From: an uncultured Atopobiaceae bacterium
GTDB lineage: Bacteria; Actinomycetota; Coriobacteriia; Coriobacteriales; Atopobiaceae
DNA: 6,284 nucleotides
Direction: 5' to 3'
Assembly (NCBI GenBank): GCA_905235165.1
Contig: CAJOKK010000084.1
Location: 1-6,284 of the forward strand
A program made the position numbers and the translations under genes. Each line of letters starts with the position of its first letter. Positions within the stretch are counted from its first letter, which is position 1. The notes under the pieces were generated by a model that saw nothing but the letters and a program-made list of their open reading frames with translations, made no database searches and was not told where the DNA came from. Positions 1 through 6,284 of this stretch are shown here, piece after piece.

Positions 1-666
1 GTGATCATCGGGATCACGGCCGTTCTCTGTGTCCTCGTCTTGATTGCCTATAGGAAGCTCAAGGACTTCGATCCGCTGAGCGAGCCACATGGCATCGTGC
101 TTCTCTGCATCATGTTCGTACAGTGGATTGACGGCATGGTGGCAGAGATCGTCTCCAAAGACTACGTCGATCGCATGGGTCCCTTCATCGGCATGCTTGC
201 CGCCTATATCCTCTGTGCGAACTACGTTGGCCTTTTGGGCCTGCCCAACCCCACGCTGAACTACAGCTGCACTTTCGCCATCACCCTCGTGGCCTGGTGC
301 GTCTTCCAGCTTACCGACATCCGCCACAAGGGCTTGCGTGGCTACTTCAAGAGCTTCCTCGAGCCGATCTTCCTCTTTGTGGTGTCCAACATCTTCAGCG
401 TGCTTGCCCCGCTTGTCTCTATGTCGATGAGGCTCTTCGGCAACATCTTGTCGGGCTCAATCATCATGTCGCTCTTCTACTCGGCCACCGGTAAGCTGTC
501 GGCCTTCCTCTTTCCCTTCCTGGGCGGCATAGACATCATCGGCCCGGTCTTTGGTGCCTTCCTCCACCTCTACTTCGACCTCTTCTCTGGTTTCCTCCAG
601 ATGTATCTGTTCATCATGCTCACCATGGTCTTCACGGGTACCCGCGTGCCCGAAAACGACGAATAA
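1..666 (+). CDS. atpB: F1Fo ATP synthase subunit a (5'-partial)
   Basis: Subunit a is the membrane stator that forms the two ion half-channels beside the c-ring. The 221 visible residues contain the family landmarks: an Asn-Tyr-Val-Gly-Leu-Leu-Gly segment (residues 74-80), the RLFGN motif with the essential channel arginine at about residue 144, and a last helix with His189, Asp193 and Gln200 followed by a MYLFIMLTMVF stretch, matching the His/Gln helix of E. coli a. Several hydrophobic membrane helices are evident. The reading frame is open from base 1 with a GTG there, but it opens directly in a hydrophobic helix. The usual periplasmic N-terminus and much of TM1 are missing (family about 240-270 aa), so I read this as a gene cut by the window edge rather than a true GTG start. 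It is the first gene of the operon visible; atpI, if present, would lie upstream. Function is very secure; the start is not visible. Confidence 0.95.
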   Translation: MIIGITAVLCVLVLIAYRKLKDFDPLSEPHGIVLLCIMFVQWIDGMVAEIVSKDYVDRMGPFIGMLAAYILCANYVGLLGLPNPTLNYSCTFAITLVAWCVFQLTDIRHKGLRGYFKSFLEPIFLFVVSNIFSVLAPLVSMSMRLFGNILSGSIIMSLFYSATGKLSAFLFPFLGGIDIIGPVFGAFLHLYFDLFSGFLQMYLFIMLTMVFTGTRVPENDE

Positions 667-669
667 CGT

Positions 670-709
670 CCACCGCAGAGGGGTGGCAGGTGTCCACCCA
701 TTGACCACC
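670..709 (+). promoter_or_regulatory. Alternative hairpins in the a-c spacer
   Basis: The 63-nt gap between atpB and atpE is by far the longest in the operon. It contains ccacc (670-674), gggtgg (681-686), ccaccc (694-699) and ccacc (705-709). The central gggtgg can pair with any of the three flanking copies, giving mutually exclusive small stems of 5-6 bp with about 7-nt loops for the two nearest partners. None has a following T-tract, so this does not look like a terminator. In E. coli the spacer before atpE raises translation of c, which is needed in many copies per enzyme. A translational or mRNA-stability role here is inferred only from position and pairing. Confidence 0.4.
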
Positions 710-713
710 AGCC

Positions 714-720
714 AAAGGAG
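714..720 (+). promoter_or_regulatory. Strong ribosome binding site of atpE
   Basis: AAAGGAG lies 9 nt before the atpE ATG at 730. It is one of the best Shine-Dalgarno matches in the window and much stronger than the sites before atpF, atpH and atpA. This fits the higher copy number of subunit c and fixes the atpE start. Confidence 0.75.
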
Positions 721-729
721 AACACACAC

Positions 730-966
730 ATGGAACTGGGTCTGATCGCCATTGCAGCCGCCATCGCTACGCTCGAGGGCCTCTTCACCTCCATCGCCGA
801 GGGCAGGATCGCCGAGCGCGCCATCGAGGCTATCGCCAAGAATCCCGACGTCGAGGGCAAGGTTCGCAACACCATGATCTTGGGCTGCGGCCTCGCGGAG
901 ACCTGCGCCATCTACGGCATGCTCATCTCCTTCCTGATCATCTTCGTGGTCGGCGGAAAGATCTAA
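730..966 (+). CDS. atpE: F1Fo ATP synthase subunit c (rotor ring), divergent helix 1
   Basis: Subunit c is the two-helix hairpin whose ring rotates against subunit a as it carries H+ or Na+. At 78 aa it has normal length. Helix 1 covers roughly residues 3-32, the polar loop is Lys-Asn-Pro-Asp (37-40) and helix 2 is about 48-74. The ion-binding carboxylate is Glu57, followed by Thr58 and Tyr62; Glu-Ser/Thr with this Tyr resembles Na+-binding c subunits. Aligned without gaps through the loop proline to Ilyobacter tartaricus c, Glu24 falls on Gln32, a Na+ ligand. The helix-1 glycine repeat is mostly lost: Gly17, Phe19, Ser21, Ala23, Gly25. Another acidic residue, Glu16, sits in the helix. The start is set by the AAAGGAG site 9 nt upstream. 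The next gene begins 3 nt after the stop. Identity as subunit c is firm; ion specificity is unresolved. Confidence 0.95.
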   Translation: MELGLIAIAAAIATLEGLFTSIAEGRIAERAIEAIAKNPDVEGKVRNTMILGCGLAETCAIYGMLISFLIIFVVGGKI

Positions 967-969
967 GCC

Positions 970-1473
970 ATGGAACTCGGTATCGATATCCAAGGCAACC
1001 TCTTTCCGAATGGACTCACCATGCTTACACAGCTCATGGCGACGTTCATCATCTTGGTCATGTTCCGCGTCTTCCTTTGGAAGCCGGTGCACAAGATCTT
1101 GGACAGGCGCTCTGAAGAGATGCAAAAAGAGCTCGGCTGGGCGCGCGAGAAGAACGAGCAGGCCGAGGAGCTGCTTGAGCAGGCTAAGGCCACCGAAGAG
1201 CAGGCTCAGAAGACCGGCAGGCAGATCGTGCGCGATGCGCGTGACGAGGCAGATCGTCTACGCGAGAAGACGATGAGCGAGGCGGATGCCAAGGTGCGTT
1301 CTCGCATGCAGGCAGCTGAGGCCGACATCGCCCAGAAGGAGAAGGAGATGCGCGCCGAGCTTCAGGACGAGGTGGCAGACCTTGCCATGCTCGCAACTGA
1401 GGCGCTTCTGAACGAGAAGGCCGATGACAGGCGCGACCGCGAGTTCATCGAGAACTTCCTGAAGGGTCAGTAA
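970..1473 (+). CDS. atpF: F1Fo ATP synthase subunit b (peripheral stalk)
   Basis: Subunit b anchors the peripheral stalk in the membrane and holds F1 still through delta and alpha. The 167-aa product has one membrane helix at about residues 15-37, then the conserved Leu-Trp-Lys-Pro-Val junction and an Ile-Leu-Asp-Arg-Arg segment. A long charged, Glu/Lys/Arg/Ala-rich coiled coil follows to about residue 130. The C-terminus, with VADLAMLATEALL and a final FIENFL, matches the delta-binding end of the family. Length is typical (about 155-175 aa), and there is no fused delta domain as in mycobacterial b-delta. ATG at 970 follows the atpE stop by 3 nt (taa-gcc-atg). The nearest Shine-Dalgarno-like run, GGAAAG inside the atpE end, is weak, so coupled translation with atpE is likely. 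Confidence 0.95.
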   Translation: MELGIDIQGNLFPNGLTMLTQLMATFIILVMFRVFLWKPVHKILDRRSEEMQKELGWAREKNEQAEELLEQAKATEEQAQKTGRQIVRDARDEADRLREKTMSEADAKVRSRMQAAEADIAQKEKEMRAELQDEVADLAMLATEALLNEKADDRRDREFIENFLKGQ

Positions 1474-1476
1474 GCC

Positions 1477-1908
1477 ATGTCTGACGTTACGACAAACGAT
1501 CGCGAGGCCACCGGCGCCTCTACGACGGACCTGACGGAGCTGGCCCAGCGCATTGTCGATGCGATGGGCGATGCCGCGAATCGCCGGAGCCGTCGCTATA
1601 CCGTTGTCTACTCGGCGCGTCCCCTGGACGACGAGGAGATGGAGCTGGTCAAAGACTACCTTCGCGACCATCTCGACGTCTACGATTCGCACACCTATGA
1701 AGAGCCCTTTGACGCTCGGGTGAGGATCGTGGTTGACGGCAAGGTGCTCGAGGGCGACCTCGAGATTGGCGACGAGCCGATCATCGAGAACGTCATCGAC
1801 GAGTCGCTCATTATGGGCATCAAGATCGTTCGTGGCGACACGGTCATCGACGGCTCGCTCAAGTACCGTCTCGAGAAACTCAGGCATTCGCTCCACCAAC
1901 ACAAGTAA
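1477..1908 (+). CDS. atpH: F1Fo ATP synthase subunit delta, lacking the N-terminal domain
   Basis: Delta joins the peripheral stalk (b) to the top of the alpha3beta3 head. The 143-aa product is recognisable only by the family's C-terminal domain: TVVYSARPLDDEEMELVKDYL (from residue 42) corresponds to the usual 'tSA.pL...q' strand-helix, and IDESLIMGIKIVRGD through VIDGSLKYRLEKL (107-135) corresponds to the conserved D-x-S-L-I-G-G...G-x-x-x-I-D-G-S...R-L block. The six-helix N-terminal domain (about 105 aa, binds the alpha N-terminus) is absent; in its place is a polar lead of about 40 aa. A roughly 25-residue extra stretch, acidic and strand-like (about 67-95), separates the two C-terminal blocks. 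ATG at 1477 lies 3 nt after the atpF stop, so there is no room for a missing 5' part, and no obvious frameshift. Position between atpF and atpA supports the call. Confidence 0.85.
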   Translation: MSDVTTNDREATGASTTDLTELAQRIVDAMGDAANRRSRRYTVVYSARPLDDEEMELVKDYLRDHLDVYDSHTYEEPFDARVRIVVDGKVLEGDLEIGDEPIIENVIDESLIMGIKIVRGDTVIDGSLKYRLEKLRHSLHQHK

Positions 1909-1917
1909 GGCGCGAGT

Positions 1918-3441
1918 ATGAACTCAAATGCACAGACCATCACGCTGCACTTGAGGCAGCAGATCAAAGACTTCGTTCCCGTCAGTGATGCCGAGGACGT
2001 GGGCCGCGTCATCTCGGTGGGAGATGGCATTGCGCTTGTCGACGGACTGCGCGCGGCCATTGCCAACGAGCTTTTGCGCTTTGGCGACGACGGCTTTGGC
2101 ATCGCCTTCAACCTTGAGGAGAAGGCCATCGGCGCCGTCATCCTGAGCGATGGTGGTAAGAGCATCAGCGCGGGTGACGAAGTCAAGCGTACGGGCAAGG
2201 TTGTTGAGGTGCCGGTGGGCGATGGCCTGCTCGGCCGCGTCGTGAACGCCCTCGGACAGCCGCTCGACGGCGGCGCGCCCATCGAGTACGACCACATGCG
2301 CCCAATTGACCGCCCGGCTCCCGGCGTCATGGACCGTAAGAGCGTGCAGGAGCCACTCATGACGGGTATCAAGGCCATCGACGCCATGATCCCCATCGGT
2401 CGCGGCCAGCGTGAGCTCATCATTGGCGATCGCCAGACGGGTAAGTCATCCATCGCCATCGACACCATCATCAACCAGAAGTTCAACGACGACGTCCTCT
2501 GCGTCTACGTGGCCATTGGCCAGAAGGTGAGCGCGGTCGCGCAGATCGTCGAGCGCCTGCGCCAGCACGGCGCCATGGACTACACCGTTGTGGTGAACGC
2601 CTCGGCAAGCGAGCTCGCCCCGCTACAGTACATCGCTCCCTATGCGGGCTGCGCGATGGCTGAGGAATGGATGGAGCAGGGCAAGCACGTGCTTGTGATT
2701 TACGATGACCTCTCCAAGCATGCCGTTGCCTACCGCACCATCTCGCTGCTCCTGCGCCGTCCGCCCGGACGCGAGGCCTATCCCGGTGACGTCTTCTACC
2801 TGCACTCGCGCCTGCTCGAGCGCTCCGCAAAGCTGAGCGACGAGTTGGGTGGCGGCTCCATCACGGCGCTTCCCATCATCGAGACGCAGGTGGGTGACAT
2901 CAGTGCCTACATCCCGACGAACGTGATCTCCATCACCGATGGCCAGATCTTCTTGAAGACTGACCTCTTCAACCAGGGTCTCAGGCCCGCCATCGATACC
3001 GGACTCTCGGTCTCTCGTGTTGGCGCGAAGGCCCAGACCAAGGCCATCAAGTCGGTTGCCTCCAGCCTCAAGCTGGAACTTGCCCAGTACAGTGAGATGC
3101 TCGCCTTCACGCAGTTTGGCTCTGACCTCGACGAGGCTACGCGCACCACGATCAACCAGGGTGCCCGCCTTACCGAGCTCTTCAAGCAGGCTAACTATGC
3201 GCCGCTTCCCATGGCCAAGGTCTACCTGTCGCTTTACGCGGCCAAGTATGGCTACCTCAAGGACATCAAGGTCGACCGCGTGCTCGACTTCGAGCGCTAC
3301 CTGCATGAGTACTTCGACGCAGAGCGAGCCGACGTGCTCAAGCTCATCGAGGAACGCGGTGAGGTTGACGACGAGCTCGAGCTTCGCGTGGCCGACGGCG
3401 TGAGGCGCTGTCACGATGCCTATATCAGGAAGGGCGTCTAG
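1918..3441 (+). CDS. atpA: F1Fo ATP synthase subunit alpha
   Basis: Alpha is the non-catalytic nucleotide-binding subunit of the F1 hexamer; it supplies the arginine finger to the neighbouring beta site. The 507-aa length is typical. The N-terminal amphipathic helix (about residues 7-19), which in other enzymes docks to the delta N-domain, is retained. A beta-barrel domain follows, beginning with a GRVISVGDGIALVDGL segment. The P-loop is GDRQTGKS at 170-177 with Lys176. The ATPase alpha/beta signature PAIDTGLSVS spans 357-366, and the catalytic arginine finger is Arg367 (SVSRVGA). The C-terminal helical domain is complete. The start lies 9 nt after atpH, with a weak TAAGG ribosome site formed by the atpH stop codon. 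All diagnostic residues are intact and I see nothing abnormal. Confidence 0.98.
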   Translation: MNSNAQTITLHLRQQIKDFVPVSDAEDVGRVISVGDGIALVDGLRAAIANELLRFGDDGFGIAFNLEEKAIGAVILSDGGKSISAGDEVKRTGKVVEVPVGDGLLGRVVNALGQPLDGGAPIEYDHMRPIDRPAPGVMDRKSVQEPLMTGIKAIDAMIPIGRGQRELIIGDRQTGKSSIAIDTIINQKFNDDVLCVYVAIGQKVSAVAQIVERLRQHGAMDYTVVVNASASELAPLQYIAPYAGCAMAEEWMEQGKHVLVIYDDLSKHAVAYRTISLLLRRPPGREAYPGDVFYLHSRLLERSAKLSDELGGGSITALPIIETQVGDISAYIPTNVISITDGQIFLKTDLFNQGLRPAIDTGLSVSRVGAKAQTKAIKSVASSLKLELAQYSEMLAFTQFGSDLDEATRTTINQGARLTELFKQANYAPLPMAKVYLSLYAAKYGYLKDIKVDRVLDFERYLHEYFDAERADVLKLIEERGEVDDELELRVADGVRRCHDAYIRKGV

Positions 3442-3444
3442 CCA

Positions 3445-4284
3445 ATGGCCAGCAACCGCGCCGAGATTCGCGAACACATCAACAGCATCACGCAGACGCG
3501 CAAGACCACCGACGCGATGCAGCTCATCTCCGGGGTGATGTTCGCCAAGCAGATGGCCTGCCTCGAGCGGGTGGGTTCCTATGCGCGCGAGGTGCGTCGC
3601 GTGACCCGTGACGCCCTGGCCAACTGCGAAGACATCGAGCATCCCTATCTCGGCACGCATGTCGAGGGCAAGCGCTATGTGCTCTACATCGGCGGTGACC
3701 TCGGCATGTGCGGCGCCTACAACGGCAACATCACGCGCTTCCTCACGGCCAACGTGCCGCCCACGGTTGAGCTGCACGTGTTGGGCCTCAATCAGTACCG
3801 CATGATCGAGGCGGAGGGCTACACGATTGCCAACGAGCCCGTTGCCTCGGCAGAGTTGGTGCAGGACGACCTCAAGCTGCTCGCCGACGAGGCGCTCGAG
3901 CGCTTCGCATCGCGCGAGCTCCATCAGGTTGACCTGCTCTACACGCGTTACGTGAACCCGGTGACCTTCAAGCCCATGCTCACGCGCCTGCTTCCGCTTG
4001 GCGCTATGGGCGAGGACGAGGATCCCCCGGGTTATGTCTATCTCGAGCCTGATCCGGCAAAGCTGGTGGAGAGCCTCGTGAGGCTTATGGTCGAGACGAG
4101 CTTTTACAGTGCCTTCGTGGAGTCGGGCGCAAGTGAGCAGGCGGCTCGCAAGCTTGCGATGAAGAACGCGACCGACAACGCGAACGATCTTCTCGACGAG
4201 CTCACGCTTCAGTACAACCAGATCAGGCAGGACGAGATTACCCAGGAGATTTCTGAGATCGTCGGCGGTGCCGACGCCCTATAG
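3445..4284 (+). CDS. atpG: F1Fo ATP synthase subunit gamma (central rotor shaft)
   Basis: Gamma is the rotating shaft that couples the c-ring to the catalytic sites. The 279-aa product begins with the N-terminal coiled-coil helix (about 1-57). The Rossmann-like middle contains a GGDLGMCGAYN segment (83-93), equivalent to the family's D-R-G-L-C-G-G-x-N. It ends with the strongly conserved C-terminal helix (about 242-279), including ATDNA, LTLQYN, RQ, ITQEI and EIVGGA. Length is near the usual 285 aa. The N-terminal motif normally reading Q-K-I-T-x-A-M-x-M-V-A-x-x-K is altered to R-K-T-T-D-A-M-Q-L-I-S-G-V-M, losing a basic residue. The start is 3 nt after the atpA stop; AGGAAGG at 3427-3433 is the ribosome site, 11 nt upstream. 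Confidence 0.96.
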   Translation: MASNRAEIREHINSITQTRKTTDAMQLISGVMFAKQMACLERVGSYAREVRRVTRDALANCEDIEHPYLGTHVEGKRYVLYIGGDLGMCGAYNGNITRFLTANVPPTVELHVLGLNQYRMIEAEGYTIANEPVASAELVQDDLKLLADEALERFASRELHQVDLLYTRYVNPVTFKPMLTRLLPLGAMGEDEDPPGYVYLEPDPAKLVESLVRLMVETSFYSAFVESGASEQAARKLAMKNATDNANDLLDELTLQYNQIRQDEITQEISEIVGGADAL

Positions 4285-4290
4285 GAGGAA
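4284..4290 (+). promoter_or_regulatory. Strong ribosome binding site of atpD
   Basis: An AGGAGGA run immediately after the atpG stop codon lies just before the ATG at 4293. It is the closest match to the full anti-Shine-Dalgarno complement in the window and fixes the beta start. Strong initiation suits beta, which is needed at three copies per enzyme. Confidence 0.7.
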
Positions 4291-4292
4291 GC

Positions 4293-5686
<1,394 letters not shown>

Positions 5687-5690
<4 letters not shown>

Positions 5691-5971
5691 TCTGCTGTCG
5701 CATCTTCACACCAGAGGGATCGTCCATCGAGGTGAACGTTGACGCCTTCACCTTCGAGGCGCCTGACGCGCGGCGTACCATTTCGGAGGGCCACATGCCC
5801 ATCGTGGTGAGTGTCGAGGACGGCATGTTCCAGACTCGCTACCACGGAGAGCGCGTGCGCTATGACATGGGTGACGGCGTGATGTACTACCGAAAGGGCG
5901 TGGCAACATTCTTGGTCTCGTCCGTCTCGGAGGGTACGGTTCTTTCGCGTTACGAAGAGCCCTCGGAGTGA
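5687..5971 (+). CDS. atpC: F1Fo ATP synthase subunit epsilon, short form without C-terminal helices
   Basis: Epsilon sits at the foot of gamma on the c-ring, and its C-terminal helices normally inhibit ATP hydrolysis. This 94-aa product covers only the N-terminal beta-sandwich. It opens with an Ile-Phe-Thr-Pro-Glu-Gly strand (6-11) like the family's I-V-T-P-E-G, has a degenerate E-G-H-M-P (34-38) where most species read G-I-L-P-G-H-x-P, and ends after the strand around residues 64-79. The usual two-helix domain (total about 130-140 aa) is missing; naturally short epsilons are known, for example in Chlorobium. Start is GTG with a good ribosome site and 4-nt overlap with atpD. The final 43 nt lie inside the large terminal inverted repeat, so the exact 3' end deserves caution. 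Position and fold pattern make the call good despite low conservation. Confidence 0.87.
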
Positions 5972-6284
5972 GTCAGTTACCGGAGACCTTTTTGACCCAT
6001 CCGGAGAAGGCGCGCCGCCAGCCGGGGACGGCCGGGAGGCTTGCGCAAACACTGCGACAAGAACGTTCGTCGCTCCGGCGCGGCAGCTGCGGAACTCGCT
6101 CGCTTCGCTCGCTCAGACAGTCCTCGCTCCCGCCGCGCCTGCGCTCCTCACCGTCGCAGAAGATTTGCGCAGGCCTCCCCGCCGTCACCGGCTGGCGGCG
6201 CGCCTTCTCCGGATGGGTCAAAAAGGTCTCCGGTGACTGACTCACTCCGAGGGCTCTTCGTAACGCGAAAGAACCGTACCCTCC
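5929..6284. repeat. Large imperfect inverted repeat (palindrome) including the atpC 3' end
   Basis: Bases 5929-6049 are the reverse complement of 6164-6284, with four mismatches in 121 positions (5978/6235, 6026/6187, 6033/6180, 6041/6172). Pairing continues imperfectly inward after a 2-nt offset: ctgcgac 6052-6058 with gtcgcag 6153-6159, and ggcgcggc 6077-6084 with gccgcgcc 6132-6139. The outermost 49 bp are perfect and include 43 nt of atpC coding sequence, so the window ends with a reversed atpC fragment. The right arm reaches the last base, so the true outer limit is unknown. Outside atpC, this 313-nt stretch (5972-6284) holds no gene I can support. The inner part may be a genuine intergenic repeat; the mirrored atpC end may be a contig-end assembly artefact. 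Confidence 0.95.
6095..6114. repeat. Short CTCG-type tandem repeat in the palindrome loop
   Basis: The loop of the inverted repeat contains four CTCG-like units in a row, with one carrying an extra T (CTCG, CTCG, CTTCG, CTCG, CTC). It is low-complexity, does not pair with itself and has no coding character. It may mark the core of a dispersed intergenic repeat family, but one copy cannot show that. Confidence 0.6.

Noticed and set aside
1..3. GTG at base 1 as the real start of atpB
   Set aside because: It opens directly in a membrane helix and lacks the usual subunit a N-terminus; no upstream sequence is available to show a ribosome site, so a truncated gene is more likely.
1477..1908. atpH as a frameshifted pseudogene
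   Set aside because: The frame is intact, starts 3 nt after atpF, ends with the conserved C-terminal block, and no delta N-domain remnant is seen in other frames between atpF and atpA.
2623..3924. 433-codon antisense open frame over atpA/atpG
   Set aside because: A shadow of strongly GC3-biased coding on the + strand; the overlapped proteins are fully conserved ATP synthase subunits.
6095..6114. CRISPR-like or phase-variable repeat
   Set aside because: Only four or five 4-5-nt units with no spacers, outside any coding sequence or promoter.
6001..6212. Intrinsic terminator after atpC
   Set aside because: The hairpin is large but the T-run is on the wrong side of the stem on both strands.
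5968..6245. Two 90-aa open frames on opposite strands (5968-6240 + and 5973-6245 -) with nearly the same N- and C-terminal protein sequence
   Set aside because: Their similarity comes from the inverted repeat; both read through the stem and low-complexity loop, lack a ribosome site in a sensible position and resemble no protein I know.

Overview
The window carries a single-strand F-type ATP synthase (F1Fo) operon on the + strand in the usual bacterial order: atpB (subunit a, 5' end cut off by the window), atpE (c), atpF (b), atpH (delta), atpA (alpha), atpG (gamma), atpD (beta) and atpC (epsilon). The genes are tightly packed. Gaps are 3-9 nt except for a 63-nt a-c spacer, and atpD/atpC overlap by 4 nt (GTGA). 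The ring and membrane parts (a, c, b), the stalk parts (delta, gamma, epsilon) and the catalytic alpha/beta hexamer are therefore all encoded, apparently as one transcript whose promoter lies upstream of the window.

The DNA is GC-rich with strong third-position G/C. The b subunit is not fused to delta, which argues against the mycobacterial arrangement. General sequence character suggests a high-GC anaerobic actinobacterium of the Coriobacteriia type (Olsenella/Atopobium/Collinsella-like). This is an impression from the sequence and was not tested by a search. The window begins inside atpB and ends inside a repeat, so it looks like a whole short contig from a draft or metagenome assembly.

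The catalytic subunits are orthodox: both P-loops, the catalytic Glu, the arginine finger and the alpha/beta family signatures are present. The accessory subunits are not. Delta lacks the N-terminal helical domain that normally grips the top of alpha, and it has an extra acidic stretch inside its C-terminal domain. Epsilon has only its beta-sandwich and no inhibitory C-terminal helices. The c subunit has lost most of the glycine repeat in helix 1 and carries two extra glutamates there. One of these aligns with Gln32 of the Ilyobacter Na+-binding c subunit, and its helix 2 has a Na+-type Glu-Thr...Tyr pattern.

From 5929 to the end (6284) the sequence is one large imperfect inverted repeat centred near 6106/6107. 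It swallows the last 43 nt of atpC, so the window ends with a reversed copy of the atpC 3' end. I see no further gene there. The inner part is probably a genuine intergenic repeat or hairpin. The perfectly mirrored outer 49 bp may be a fold-back assembly artefact. I found no new multi-gene system; what is unusual is the reduced stalk, the odd rotor subunit and the terminal palindrome.
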